Below are positions 51,513-62,142 of a stretch of 64,000 nucleotides of DNA, piece by piece. Within the stretch, counting starts at the first letter, position 1. Every line of letters starts with the position of its first letter. The notes under the pieces are model-generated. The model searched no databases, was not told the DNA's origin, and saw nothing but the letters and a program-made list of their open reading frames with translations. The DNA comes from Alicyclobacillus sp. (GTDB lineage Bacteria; Bacillota; Bacilli; Alicyclobacillales; Alicyclobacillaceae): the NCBI RefSeq assembly GCF_023511815.1, contig NZ_JAIMAV010000005.1:1-64000 (forward strand). The letters are read 5' to 3'. The position numbers were made by a program, and so were the translations under genes.

Positions 51513-51830
51513 GTGAACGCGTTCGATCCGCTGGATTGGATCCACCAATGGGATGATTTCGAGATGATGATGTACGCCCGCTCCGAACCGGACGAGCCCG
51601 GGATCTTCATGCAGGTCTCCCGCCGTGTGCAGCGCGAGGGTGCTGAGGAATGGGAAATTTTGTATGACCGCCGGATCGCGGACATTCCGGCGGGCATTGA
51701 CGAGGCGCCCGGGACCGATGCGTGGGAGGAACGGGTTCTGCGCCGCCATCTCACCGACCATCCACAGCTCGTCAACGAGGAGAAACGGTACTTGGCCGAA
51801 TTCCTGGCCGGCAGGGAGCGTGAACGATGA
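51513..51830 (+). CDS. hypothetical protein
   Basis: 105-aa ORF whose stop overlaps the next CDS; MNAFDPLDWIHQWDDFEMMMYARSEPDEPGIFMQVSRRV. Confidence 0.6.
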   Translation: MNAFDPLDWIHQWDDFEMMMYARSEPDEPGIFMQVSRRVQREGAEEWEILYDRRIADIPAGIDEAPGTDAWEERVLRRHLTDHPQLVNEEKRYLAEFLAGRERER

Positions 51831-53932
51831 GCAAGCGGAGAATCACCGCAGAGGACGTGCAGAAGTTCGAGTGGCCGGGCAATCCCGTCCTGTCGCCGGA
51901 TGGGCGGTGGGTCGTGTACGAGCGCACGGTGGCGAACGTCAAGGACGATGATTACGAGACGCATCTGGTGCTGGCGGCGGCCGACGGATCGACCAGCCGG
52001 ACGCTGACCAACTCCGGGAAGCGCAACTGGGGGGCCGTCTGGTCGCCGGATGGCAGGACGCTCGCCTTCTTGTCCAATCGGGCGTTCGGGACGCAGGTGT
52101 GGCTGCTCCCGATGGACGGCGGGGAAGCCCGCCGACTGACGCGGTTTCGCCGCGGGATCAGCGCCCTGACCTGGGCGCCGGACGGGAGCCGGCTGTACGG
52201 TCTGGTGCCGGTGCCGAAGGACGGCCAGGTGGAACTGTACGATGAGGGGCTGTCCGAAAAGGAAGCGAAGGAGCTGGCGGACAAGGACCGCGAGGAGTGG
52301 GAGAAGAACCCCAAGCGGTACGATTGGCTGTACTACAAGCGGGACGGCGGCGGCCTGACGCGCGGCTTCAAGAACCAGCTGGTGGCCGTGGACGTGGCGA
52401 CCGGCGCGGTGCAGCAGCTGACCAGCGGCCCCTACGACGTCGGCGAACCCGCCGTGTCGCCGGACGGCAAGTACGTGGCCTTCCCGTCGAACCGGGCGGC
52501 CAATCCGGAGACGGAGTTCCGGTCGGATCTGTACCGGGTGCCCGCCACGGGCGGAGAGCTGGAGCTGTTGTGCGACGACGCCATTGTCTATCAGCTCTCG
52601 TACTCGCCCGACGGCCGGACCATCGCGTTTTTCGGGAACCGCAACGAGTTCTGGTTCGCGACCCACACCCGGCTGTTCGTGGTGTCGAGCGAGGGCGGGG
52701 CGTCCACCGATCTCGGGGTGGACTTCCCGGATACGCTCGGCAACGAGTGCGTCTCCGATATGCGCAGCCACGAACACACCCCCGGCCCCCTGTGGTCCAG
52801 GGACGGCCGTGCCATTTACGCCCTGAGCACGCGCGAGGGCCGCTGCGAGGTGGTCCGGTTCACCCTGAATGAGGCCGGCGCGACGGGCGAGGTGGTCATC
52901 GGCGGGGATCGCGAGGTGTACGGGCTGTCGTACGATGGCGGGACGCGGTTTGCCATCGCGTACGCGACCCCGGTGCACCCCGGCCGCATCGCGGTGGTCG
53001 ACACCTCTGGCGGCGTGGTGCGCCCGCGGCGTCCTCGGGCGGTGACCGAGCGGATGGACGAGGAGCGGGTGGCACCCTTCCCGGCCGGAGAGGTCCGCCT
53101 GGACGACTGCAACGACCGGCTGTTGGCGGAGGTCGAGGTGGTGGAGCCGGAGGTGTTCTACTACACCTCGGAAGACGGCTGGCAGGTGCAGGGATTCGTC
53201 CTGCGGCCCGTGGGCTTTGAGCCCGGCAAGAAGTACCCGGTCATTCTCGAGATCCACGGCGGTCCGCACGCCATGTACGCCTACTCCTTCTTCCACGAGA
53301 TGCAGTGGTTTGCCGCGGAGGGATACGCGGTCGTGTACGTCAATCCGCGCGGCAGCTCGGGGTACGGGCAGGAGTTCGTGAACGCGGTGCGGCATCACTA
53401 TGGTGAAAAGGATGCGGCCGACATCCTCAACGGACTGGACGCGGCGCTGGAGCGGTTCGACTTCCTCGACGGAAGCCGCGTCGCCGTCACGGGCGGCAGC
53501 TACGGCGGCTTCATGACCAACTGGCTGGTGGGTCACACCGACCGCTTCTTTGCCGCCGCGTCGCAGCGGTCCATCTCCAACTGGATCTCGTTCTACGGGG
53601 TGTCGGACATCGGACCGCGGTTCACCGAGACCGAGGTGGGCGGGGACGTGCTGCATGACTTTGAAAAGCTGTGGAAGGCCTCTCCGCTGGCGTACGCGGC
53701 GAACGTGAAGACGCCGCTTCTGCTCAAGCACGGGGAGAACGACCTGCGTTGCCCGATTGAACAGGCGGAGCAGTTCTACACCGCCATCAAGCGCAACGGG
53801 GGCGAGGTCGAGCTGTTCAGGGTGCCCAACGCGAGCCACGACCTGTCGCGCACCGGCAAGCCGAAGCTCCGAGTGGCACGCCTGCAGGCCATTTTCAACT
53901 TCATCAACGACCGATTGCCAAAGCGGGGTTGA
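51827..53932 (+). CDS. S9C acylaminoacyl-peptidase-like protease
   Basis: TAEDVQKFEWPGNPVLSPDGRWVVYERTV; GGSYGGFMTNWLVGHTDRF; HGENDLRCPIEQAEQFYTAIK; ASHDLSRTGKP. Confidence 0.94.
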   Translation: MSKRRITAEDVQKFEWPGNPVLSPDGRWVVYERTVANVKDDDYETHLVLAAADGSTSRTLTNSGKRNWGAVWSPDGRTLAFLSNRAFGTQVWLLPMDGGEARRLTRFRRGISALTWAPDGSRLYGLVPVPKDGQVELYDEGLSEKEAKELADKDREEWEKNPKRYDWLYYKRDGGGLTRGFKNQLVAVDVATGAVQQLTSGPYDVGEPAVSPDGKYVAFPSNRAANPETEFRSDLYRVPATGGELELLCDDAIVYQLSYSPDGRTIAFFGNRNEFWFATHTRLFVVSSEGGASTDLGVDFPDTLGNECVSDMRSHEHTPGPLWSRDGRAIYALSTREGRCEVVRFTLNEAGATGEVVIGGDREVYGLSYDGGTRFAIAYATPVHPGRIAVVDTSGGVVRPRRPRAVTERMDEERVAPFPAGEVRLDDCNDRLLAEVEVVEPEVFYYTSEDGWQVQGFVLRPVGFEPGKKYPVILEIHGGPHAMYAYSFFHEMQWFAAEGYAVVYVNPRGSSGYGQEFVNAVRHHYGEKDAADILNGLDAALERFDFLDGSRVAVTGGSYGGFMTNWLVGHTDRFFAAASQRSISNWISFYGVSDIGPRFTETEVGGDVLHDFEKLWKASPLAYAANVKTPLLLKHGENDLRCPIEQAEQFYTAIKRNGGEVELFRVPNASHDLSRTGKPKLRVARLQAIFNFINDRLPKRG

Positions 53933-53965
53933 TCCCGACCGCGGCGCGGACGGAGGTGGGCTGGC

Positions 53966-54400
53966 ATGGGCAAGCAGCGCAGGGGGCGGGCGGTGGCGCG
54001 CGACCGGGATGACGACAAGCCGGCCTTTGCGGCGGACATCGTCCCGGAGCCGGCGAAACCGCGCGAAAAACGGGCGGACGGCCTGACCGGCATCACCGCC
54101 GCGGATCGATTTGGCCGGGATACCGCGGAGAAGCTGGCGAAACTGAAGGCGGCCATCCAGGCGGAGACGGAACGGGCCGCCAAGGAGGCGCAATCCGGCC
54201 GCTCGCCCCGGCGTGCCGACGGACCGGTGCGGCCGAGATCCGGGACGGCCGGCCGGACCGGGACCCGGCCGGAGGAGGCCGACGCCGAGCGCGAGGCGTC
54301 CTTCGCGGAACTGTTCGACCCGCAGCCGGGCGACGACGAGTCCTTTGCGGACCTGCTCGAGCGTTCCCAACTCGATTGGCGAAAATTTAAGGACGAATGA
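53966..54400 (+). CDS. YqkK/DUF3886-like small protein
   Basis: C-terminal EASFAELF...ESFADLLERSQLDWRKFKDE resembles the DUF3886 motif; central DRFGRDTAEKLAKLKAAIQAE. Confidence 0.5.
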   Translation: MGKQRRGRAVARDRDDDKPAFAADIVPEPAKPREKRADGLTGITAADRFGRDTAEKLAKLKAAIQAETERAAKEAQSGRSPRRADGPVRPRSGTAGRTGTRPEEADAEREASFAELFDPQPGDDESFADLLERSQLDWRKFKDE

Positions 54401-54403
54401 AAA

Positions 54404-54428
54404 GCGGGGGCCCTGGGCCCCCGCCTTT
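54404..54428 (+). terminator. GC-rich terminator hairpin
   Basis: GCGGGGGCCC-t-GGGCCCCCGC then ctttct. Confidence 0.7.
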
Positions 54429-54482
54429 CTGATCGGGGGGTGCGGCGGTCGCCCCCCTTGTTGTGCCGCCCATCCAGATGGC

Positions 54483-56077
54483 TCAGTCGCTGGTCTCTCC
54501 CGGCTCGCGGGCGGGCAGCGTGGCGTACCCGATCCACCCGTCGCTCGGACCCGCGTTGGCAGAGGTGACGGGTCGCGCGGCGGGTGCATCCGCGGATTCC
54601 GCCGGGGTCCGCGGGGGTGTGAACGACCGGGCGGCGGGCGGCGTCCGATGACCGGCCAGAGCCTCTCCTGATTCCGCCAGGGTCCGCGGCGTGACCAGCG
54701 ACAGCCGGTTGACGTCGAGCGCGCGCTGGAGCGCCGCCTCGTCGACGCCGAGCGCCCGGCCTGCCTCCAGCAGGCTGGTGTCGTGCGCGAGCGCGTGTTT
54801 GACCACCTTGGCGGCGGTGTCGTACCCGACGACGGTGTTCAGCGCGGTGGCCAGCGACAGGGACCGTTCGGCGTAGGCCCGGCACCGCTCTGCGTCCGCC
54901 GTGATGCCGCGGACGCAACGGTCCGTGAACACCCGCACCGCGTTGGTCAGGATGGCGATTTCGTGCAGGAGATTCGCGGCCATCACCGGCATCATCACAT
55001 TCAGTTCGAGCTGGCCCGCGCCCCCCGCCTGGGCGATGGTGGTGTCACACCCCAGGACCTGGAATACGACCATGTTCAGCATCTCGGCCATGACGGGGTT
55101 CACCTTGCCGGGCATGATGGACGATCCGGGCTGCACGGCCGGCAGGGTGATCTCCGCCAGCCCGGTGCGCGGCCCGGAGGACAGCAGGCGTAGGTCGTTC
55201 GCGATCCGCTGCAGCGCCAGGGCGAGGTTGCGCAACGCGGCGCTTACCCACACCACCTCGTCCGGATTCTGATTGAACGTGAAGGGATTGGCCGGCAGCC
55301 GGAACGAGAGGCCGGTGTATTCGGCCACATGGCGCACCGCCAGCTCGGCGAACCCGGGCGGGGTGTTGATGCCGGTGCCGATCGCGTTGCCGCCGAAGCC
55401 GATGGCCAACAGGTCCCCCGCCGCCTGTTCCACCCACCGCCGGTGGCGTGCGAGATTGTCCGCCCACGCGGCGAACTCGTCCCCCAGCCGCATCGGCACC
55501 GCGTCCTGCAGGTGCGTCCGCCCGGATTTCACGATGTCGCCGAACGCGGCGGCTTTCTCGCGCAGGGCCTGTTCCAGATCGGCCAGGGCCGGATCGAGAC
55601 GGTGCGCCAGTTCCTCGACGGCCGCGATGTTCATGGCGATGTGGATGGTGTCGTTGGTCGATTGGGACATGTTGACGTCGTCGTTGGGATGCACCAGGCG
55701 CGTGTCGCCGCGCGCGCCGCCCAGCAATTCCGCGGCCCGCGCCGCGATGACCTCGTTGGCGTTCATGTTCTGCGAGGTGCCGGCGCCGGCCTGGTACACG
55801 TCGACCCGGAACCAATCGTCGAGATCCCCGCGGATGACCTCCTCCGCCGCGCGGCAGATGGCGTCCGCCTTGCGCGCGTCCAGCGCGCCGAGTTGCGCGT
55901 GCGCCCGCGCGGCCGCCCACTTGACGATGCCCTGGGCGCGGATGAACGCCCGCGGCAGCCGCAGCCCGCTGATGGGGAAGTTGTCCATCGCACGGGCCGT
56001 CTGCGCCCCGTAGTACGCCTCGGCGGGCACCTCCAGTTCTCCCAGTGAATCGCGTACGATGCGCGTCTCCAACCGCA
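54483..56077 (-). CDS. class II fumarase/aspartase superfamily lyase (probably fumarase), with C-terminal extension
   Basis: LETRIVRDSLGELEVPAEAYYGAQTARAMDNFPIS; GAGTSQNMNANEV; HPNDDVNMSQSTND; GSSIMPGKVNPVMAEM. Start inferred within the longer ORF. Confidence 0.88.
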
Positions 56078-56529
56078 CCGCCCTCCCGTTCGTGCGCGGC
56101 GCCCCGAGTCGTGGACGAAGCGCCGCGAGGATGTGCAGGTATCCAAATCTGGCTGAGATTAGTATGGCCCACCGGCCTGCGGTTCGCAAGCCGCCCCGCC
56201 GCCGTGCCGTCTCGCCGCCCCGCCGTCTCGCCGCCCCGGCCACCGCACCTTGGCGGCCCGGGGGCCAGTGGCGCTCCAGCGCAGGAGGGCGGTGGCCGCG
56301 TGGCTCGTACCGCGACCGGAGGACGGCGGCCGCGGGACACCCGTCGGGGCTTGGTTGCGGTACAATGGCATCATGCGCAGTCCCCGTCCGCGCGGCGCTG
56401 GCCCGGGGTCGGCCGTGGGCTCGAACGTCCGCGGCGCATGGGTCGCGGGGACGGGGCCGCGGGCAAAGCGCCGGGGTGCGGTTGGCGCAGCCGGGTTCGG
56501 TCCGTTAAGATGAGACAGGAGTGTGAACG

Positions 56530-56853
56530 ATGATCTGGATTCATGCGCTGTTGGGGTGGGTGACGCTGCTGGCCGCGTTCGCGGTGTGCGTGTGGGCGTG
56601 GCTCGGGGCATCGGGACGCACCGGCGCCCGGTTGCCGTCGAGGGTTTTGATTGGGCTGATTGACCTTCAGATCCTGGTCGGCATCATCACCTGGGTGCTC
56701 CACCGGATGTGGAATCTGCATCCCATTCTCGGCATCGCGGCGGCGGTGGTCGCGCACGTCTGGCTGAAGGACAGGCGTTCGCGAACCACGCAGGCGTGGG
56801 CGGCCACCGCCGTGTTCATCCTGTTGGGAATCACCGCCTGGATCGGGCGGTGA
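56530..56853 (+). CDS. integral membrane protein, about 4 TM
   Basis: MIWIHALLGWVTLLAAFAVCVWAWLG...LIDLQILVGIITWVLHRMWNLHPILGIAAAVVAHVWL. Confidence 0.65.
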   Translation: MIWIHALLGWVTLLAAFAVCVWAWLGASGRTGARLPSRVLIGLIDLQILVGIITWVLHRMWNLHPILGIAAAVVAHVWLKDRRSRTTQAWAATAVFILLGITAWIGR

Positions 56854-56880
56854 TCCCGGACGTCGAAGGGGTCAGGGCGA

Positions 56881-57759
56881 TTGCAGACACAACATCTCAT
56901 GCAGTGTTTGGCGACCGCCGTCGAGGCGGCGCTGGAAGCGGGCGACTATTTTCGAGAACGTGTCGACTCCATCCGCGACATCAAGGCCAAGTCGTCCCCG
57001 AACGACCTGGTGACCGATGTCGATCCCGCCTGCGAAACGATGATCCGCCGGCGCATCGGCCTGCGCTTCCCGGATCACGAGGTGCTCGGCGAGGAGACGA
57101 CCGAACCCGGCGCCGCGGCGTCGGCGGCCGCCGCGGAGCGGGTCTGGGACCGGCCGCATCTGTGGATTGTCGATCCGATTGACGGCACCACCAACTTCGT
57201 CCATCACCTGCCGCTGTCCGTGGTGTCCATCGCGTACGCCGCGGACGGAAACACCCAGGTCGGGGTGGTGTACGATCCGTACCACCGCGAGGTGTTCTAC
57301 GCGGTGCGCGGCCAGGGGGCGCACCTGGCCGACGCGGCCGCCATGCGGGCGTGGGCCGGCGCCCCGTCCGATTTTCCCGTGGGGCGGCGGCTTGTGGCGT
57401 CGCCGGTGGAGGCGCTCCGGCGGGCCGTGGTGGCGTCCGGGTTTCCGACGCGATCGCGCACGTACGCCGAGACGACGGCGAACACGGCGCGGCTGTTCGG
57501 CCAGGTCAAGAGCATCCGCGCGCTGGGCAGCGCGGCTCTGCATCTGGCGTACGTCGCCGCGGGTCGCATCGATGGTTTTTTTGAATACGATCTCAACGCC
57601 TGGGACGTGGCCGCCGGAACCCTTCTGGTGGAGGAAGCCGGCGGATGTGTCGGGGAGCTCGGCGGGGGACGGTATCACCTTCGGGTCCGCGACATCGTCG
57701 CCGGCGGACGGGCGGAGCTGGTGAAGGCGATGGATCGGATCCTGACGGGGGAGGTGTGA
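56881..57759 (+). CDS. inositol monophosphatase family protein
   Basis: NDLVTDVDPACE; GEETTEPG; WIVDPIDGTTNFVHHLPLSVVSIAY; LNAWDVAAGTLLVEEAGG. Confidence 0.93.
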   Translation: MQTQHLMQCLATAVEAALEAGDYFRERVDSIRDIKAKSSPNDLVTDVDPACETMIRRRIGLRFPDHEVLGEETTEPGAAASAAAAERVWDRPHLWIVDPIDGTTNFVHHLPLSVVSIAYAADGNTQVGVVYDPYHREVFYAVRGQGAHLADAAAMRAWAGAPSDFPVGRRLVASPVEALRRAVVASGFPTRSRTYAETTANTARLFGQVKSIRALGSAALHLAYVAAGRIDGFFEYDLNAWDVAAGTLLVEEAGGCVGELGGGRYHLRVRDIVAGGRAELVKAMDRILTGEV

Positions 57760-57762
57760 ACG

Positions 57763-59295
57763 GTGGCGCAAGCGGACAGTGTGACGGCGTTGGACCAGCG
57801 GCACGAGCGGGCGCTCGCCCGCATCGAGGCGATCTCGCAGTTGCCGGTGTACCGCGGCCGGCCGGTCTCCCTGCTGACCGATCTGTACGAGCTGACGATG
57901 ATGTACGGGCATTTCCGAGCCGGGAAGCATCGCCAGCGCGTGGTCTTCGACCTGTATTACCGCAACAATCCTTCCGGGAACGGCTACGTGATCGCGGCGG
58001 GGCTGGAACAGGTGGTGTGGTACCTGCACAACCTGCGTTTCACCGATGACGACATCGCGTATCTGCGAAGCCTCGGCCTGTTCCCCGAAACGTTTCTGGA
58101 GTACCTTCGAACGTTTCGCTTCACGGGCGATCTGTACGCCGTGCCGGAGGGGACCATCGTGTTCCCGAACGAACCGCTGCTGCGGCTGGAGGGGCCCATC
58201 GACGAGCTGCAGTTGGTGGAGTCCGCGCTGATGACGTTCATCAACCACCAGAGCCTCATCGCGACCAAGGCGCAGCGCATCGTCGACGCGGCGGCGACGG
58301 CCCAGGGCGCACGCGGCCCGGTCATCGAGATGGGCCTGCGCCGGGCGCAGAACATGGACGCCTCCGTGTTCGGGGCGCGGGCGGCGTTCATCGGAGGATG
58401 CGTGGGGACGAGCAACGTGCTCGCCGGGCGCAGTTTCGGCATTCCGGTGTCGGGGACCATGGGTCACAGCTGGGTGCAGAGCTTTCCGACGGAACTCGAG
58501 GCGTTCCGCGCGTATGCCAGAGCGTTCCCGGACGACACCGTGCTTTTGGTCGATACGTACGACGTTTTGCGCAGCGGCGTGCCGAACGCCATCCAGGTGG
58601 GGCGGGAGCTCTTGGCCGAGGGACGGCGGTTGAAGGCCATCCGCATCGACAGCGGCGACATCGCCTATCTGTCCAAGCAGGCGCGGCGCATGCTCGACGA
58701 GGCGGGGCTGACGGAGGTCGGCATCATCGCCTCCTCGGACCTGAACGAGTGGACCATCCGGGATCTGATCATCCAGGGCGCGCGGGTGACCGGCTGGGGG
58801 GTGGGGACGAACCTCATCACCAGCTACGACCAGCCGGCGCTCGGCGCGGTGTACAAGCTCGCCGCGCAGGAGGAGGCGGGGGAGCTGCGCCCGCGCATCA
58901 AAATCTCGGAGAACGCGAACAAAATCACGAACCCCGGAAAGAAAAAGGTGTTACGATTCTATTTGAACGGGCGCGCATCGGCGGATCTGATCTGCCTCGA
59001 CGACGAGACGTTCAATCCGGCCGAGCCGTTGGAATTGTTCGATCCCGTTCACACCTACAAGCGCAAGGTGATCCAGGGCTACGAGATGGAGGCGTTGTTG
59101 CAGCCGGTCTTTGTCGGCGGACGTCTGGTGTATGAGCTGCCTGACCTGCCCGCGATCCGGCGCCACGTGGAGGCGGGCTTGGCACGCTTTTCACCGGAGA
59201 TCCTGCGCCACGTGAATCCGCACATCTATCACGTGGATCTGTCGCAACGGCTGTGGGATCTCAAGCAGCGTCTGCTGCACGAGTGGCGGCCATGA
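57763..59295 (+). CDS. pncB: nicotinate phosphoribosyltransferase
   Basis: LLTDLYELTMMYGHF; EMGLRRAQNMDASVFGARAAFIGGCVGTSNVLAGRSFGIPVSGTMGHSWVQSF; IRIDSGDIAYLSKQARRMLD. Confidence 0.95.
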   Translation: MAQADSVTALDQRHERALARIEAISQLPVYRGRPVSLLTDLYELTMMYGHFRAGKHRQRVVFDLYYRNNPSGNGYVIAAGLEQVVWYLHNLRFTDDDIAYLRSLGLFPETFLEYLRTFRFTGDLYAVPEGTIVFPNEPLLRLEGPIDELQLVESALMTFINHQSLIATKAQRIVDAAATAQGARGPVIEMGLRRAQNMDASVFGARAAFIGGCVGTSNVLAGRSFGIPVSGTMGHSWVQSFPTELEAFRAYARAFPDDTVLLVDTYDVLRSGVPNAIQVGRELLAEGRRLKAIRIDSGDIAYLSKQARRMLDEAGLTEVGIIASSDLNEWTIRDLIIQGARVTGWGVGTNLITSYDQPALGAVYKLAAQEEAGELRPRIKISENANKITNPGKKKVLRFYLNGRASADLICLDDETFNPAEPLELFDPVHTYKRKVIQGYEMEALLQPVFVGGRLVYELPDLPAIRRHVEAGLARFSPEILRHVNPHIYHVDLSQRLWDLKQRLLHEWRP

Positions 59296-59353
59296 CGCCA
59301 GGCGGTTCGTGGATGCATCGGCCCGAGCCCTGCGCTGGAAGTGAGGGACCTGG

Positions 59354-60295
59354 ATGAAGGTGATCAAAATCGCGCCGCGCGGGTACTGTTACGGCGTGGT
59401 CGACGCCATGGTGATGGCCAAACAGGCGGCCGACGATCCCACGCTCCCGCGGCCGATCTATATTCTCGGCATGATTGTGCACAACCGGCACGTGGTCGAG
59501 GCGTTTGAACGGGAAGGGGTGATCACCCTCGACGGCGCCAATCGCCTGGAACTGTTGGAGCAGGTCCGGGAGGGCACCGTGATCTTCACCGCGCACGGGG
59601 TGTCCCCCGAGGTCAAGCGGCGCGCGGCGGAGCGAGGGTTGCACACGATTGACGCCACCTGCCCGGACGTGACGCGGACGCACGACCTGATCCGCGACCG
59701 GGTCGCCAAGGGATACGACATCATCTACATCGGGCGCAAGGGCCATCCCGAGCCGGAGGGCGCCATGGGCGTCGCGCCGGGGCGGGTGCATCTGGTGGAG
59801 AACATGGAGGACATCGAGGCGCTGACGGTGGCCAACGAGAAGATCGCGGTCACCAACCAGACCACCATGAGCCAGTGGGACACGGCGGATCTGATGCAGG
59901 CGGTCAAACGCAAGTATCCGCAGGCGGAGATCTACAACGAGATCTGCATGGCGACCCAGATGCGCCAGCAGGCGGTCGCAGAGCAGGCGAAAGAGGCGGA
60001 TCTGTGCATCGTCGTCGGCGATCCGCGCAGCAACAACTCGAATCGCCTGGCGCAGGTCGCCGAGGAGATCGCCAAGGTGCCCGCGCACCGGGTCGCGGAC
60101 GTCACCGAGATCAAACCCGAATGGCTTCGCGGGGTGCGAACCGTCGCCGTGACGGCCGGGGCGTCGACGCCGACGGCCATCACCAAAGAGGTCATCGAGT
60201 ACCTGGAGCAGTTTGATGAGAACAACCCGTCCACCTGGACGCCGAAACGTACGGCGGGACCGGACCGGATTCTTTTGACGTCGCGCCGCACGTGA
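59354..60295 (+). CDS. ispH: 4-hydroxy-3-methylbut-2-enyl diphosphate reductase
   Basis: [53 protein letters not shown]. Confidence 0.95.
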   Translation: MKVIKIAPRGYCYGVVDAMVMAKQAADDPTLPRPIYILGMIVHNRHVVEAFEREGVITLDGANRLELLEQVREGTVIFTAHGVSPEVKRRAAERGLHTIDATCPDVTRTHDLIRDRVAKGYDIIYIGRKGHPEPEGAMGVAPGRVHLVENMEDIEALTVANEKIAVTNQTTMSQWDTADLMQAVKRKYPQAEIYNEICMATQMRQQAVAEQAKEADLCIVVGDPRSNNSNRLAQVAEEIAKVPAHRVADVTEIKPEWLRGVRTVAVTAGASTPTAITKEVIEYLEQFDENNPSTWTPKRTAGPDRILLTSRRT

Positions 60296-60319
60296 CGCAC
60301 CGCCGGAGGACGGGACTGG

Positions 60320-60526
60320 GTGGGGAGAGTGGCCGTGCAGGTCGGGATGCTGGTTGTGTTGCTGGCCATCGCGGTGCTGTGCAGCTGGCTGCGGCGAAGG
60401 GCCGTCCGGTGGCTGTTCACGTTGCTCGCGGTGGTGTTCTGGATCGCGTTTTTCGCGTTGCTCGGGTTCGTCATCGGATACAGCGCCGGAGAGCGCGGGG
60501 TGCACGTCCTGCACGCGCTCATGTAG
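60320..60526 (+). CDS. small membrane protein, 68 aa
   Basis: Two predicted TM: VQVGMLVVLLAIAVLCSWLRRRAVRWLFTLLAVVFWIAFFALLGFVIGY; tightly packed between ispH and the proline dehydrogenase gene. Confidence 0.55.
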   Translation: MGRVAVQVGMLVVLLAIAVLCSWLRRRAVRWLFTLLAVVFWIAFFALLGFVIGYSAGERGVHVLHALM

Positions 60527-60539
60527 GGGAGGAAGCACG

Positions 60540-61451
60540 ATGGAGCAATGGATGCGGTCTGTGCTCCTGTCGATGGCGAAAAACCGCGCCGCGAACCGGT
60601 GGGCGAAGCGTTACGGGCTCCGGCTCGGCGCCCGCCGGTTTGTGGCCGGGGAGACGATTGAGGAGGCCGTCCGGGTGGTGGCGGACCTGAACCGGATGGG
60701 CATGTCCGCGACGCTGGATCACCTCGGGGAGTTTGTCGGCGACGCGCTGGAAGCCCGCGAGGCCGCGGACGCCTGCATCGAGGCGTTGATGGCCATCCGC
60801 CGGTCGGGGGTGGACGCGACCCTCTCCGTGAAGCTGACCCAGCTGGGGTTGGACATCGACCGGGACCTGTGCCTCGAGAACATGCGGCGCATCCTGGCGT
60901 GCGCGCGCGAGGGGGGCATCCGGGTGACCATCGATATGGAGGACTCGCCGCGCTGCGAGGCCACGTTGCGGCTGTTCGACGAGCTGCGCGCCGAGTTCGA
61001 CAATGTCGGAACGGTCATTCAGGCGTACCTGTACCGGAGCCTGGAGGACGTGCTTCGGCTAGCCCAGGACGGGGTGCACCTCAGGATCGTCAAGGGGGCG
61101 TACAAGGAGCCGCCGGAGGTGGCGTATCCGGACAAGGCGGACGTGGACGCGAACTACGTGAAACTCATGGAGGCGCAGCTGCTCAGCCCCGGATTCACGG
61201 CCATCGCGACACACGATGAGAAGATCATCGAGCACGCGAAGCGATTCATCGCCGAGCACGGCATCCCGCGCGATCGCTACGAGTTTCAAATGTTGTACGG
61301 CATCCGCACGAACCTGCAGCAGCAGCTGGTGCAGGAGGGGTATCCGCTGCGGTTGTACGTGCCCTACGGGGTGGACTGGTACGGGTATTTCATGCGCCGT
61401 CTGGCGGAGCGCCCGGCCAACGTCTGGTTCGTTCTGCGCGGTCTGCGCTGA
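60540..61451 (+). CDS. proline dehydrogenase
   Basis: SVKLTQLGLDIDRDLC; VTIDMEDS; VIQAYLYRSLEDV; LRIVKGAYKEPPEVAYPDKADVDANYVKLM; ATHDEKII; FQMLYGIRTNLQQQLV. Confidence 0.95.
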   Translation: MEQWMRSVLLSMAKNRAANRWAKRYGLRLGARRFVAGETIEEAVRVVADLNRMGMSATLDHLGEFVGDALEAREAADACIEALMAIRRSGVDATLSVKLTQLGLDIDRDLCLENMRRILACAREGGIRVTIDMEDSPRCEATLRLFDELRAEFDNVGTVIQAYLYRSLEDVLRLAQDGVHLRIVKGAYKEPPEVAYPDKADVDANYVKLMEAQLLSPGFTAIATHDEKIIEHAKRFIAEHGIPRDRYEFQMLYGIRTNLQQQLVQEGYPLRLYVPYGVDWYGYFMRRLAERPANVWFVLRGLR

Positions 61452-61518
61452 CCTGGCCGTTCGGATGCTCGCGCGGGGACGCGTTGGCGCGGCCTCGCAA
61501 CACAGGGAGGTGTCGCCG

Positions 61519-62142
61519 GTGGAGATCATCCCCGATTCGCTGGAGTGGCAGGCGTGTTACAAGCTGCTCGTCGGGTGCGTGGTGCCGCGCCCGATTGCGT
61601 TCGTGTCGACGCGAAGCGCGGACGGCGTGCGCAACCTCGCCGCCTTCAGTTTCTTCAACGGCGTGTGCCCGAAGCCGTTCATCCTGTCCGTGGCCCCGAT
61701 GTTCCGGGCGGACGGGCGTAAGAAGGACACGCTGCGAAACATCGAGGAGACCGGGCAGTTCGTGGTCAATGTCGTGGACGATCCCCTCGTCCAGCGGATG
61801 AACCTCACGGCGCCGGAATTTCCGCCCGAGGTCGACGAGTTTGAGATCTCCGGTTTGACGCCCATCCCCAGCCGCGCGGTGCGTCCGCCCCGGGTGGCGG
61901 AGAGCCCGATTCAGATGGAATGCGAGCGGGTGCAGATCCTCCAGTTCGGCGACGGACCGGGCGGCGGTTTTCTCGTGTTGGGCCGGGTGGTCTGTGTGCA
62001 CGTGCGCGACGAGCTGTGGGCGGGGGACCGCATTGACGGCGCCCGTTGGACGCCCGTCGGCCGCATGGCGGGGGACGAGTACACGCGGGCGACCGACCGG
62101 TTTCGCCTGCGCCGGCCGCCCCTGCCGGACACCTATCGCTGA
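61519..62142 (+). CDS. flavin reductase-like (FMN-binding) protein
   Basis: LVGCVVPRPIAFVSTRSADGVRNLAAFSFFNGVCPKPFILSVAP; KDTLRNIEETGQFVVNVV. Confidence 0.9.
   Translation: MEIIPDSLEWQACYKLLVGCVVPRPIAFVSTRSADGVRNLAAFSFFNGVCPKPFILSVAPMFRADGRKKDTLRNIEETGQFVVNVVDDPLVQRMNLTAPEFPPEVDEFEISGLTPIPSRAVRPPRVAESPIQMECERVQILQFGDGPGGGFLVLGRVVCVHVRDELWAGDRIDGARWTPVGRMAGDEYTRATDRFRLRRPPLPDTYR

Noticed and set aside
51032-54589. 1185-aa minus-strand ORF opposite the S9 peptidase
   Set aside because: Shadow ORF; only its last 44 codons (51032-51166) look like a real small protein with its own RBS.
56190-56260. Two perfect 16-bp tandem copies (CCGTCTCGCCGCCCCG)
   Set aside because: Short, simple GC-rich slippage upstream of the fumarase gene; no further structure.
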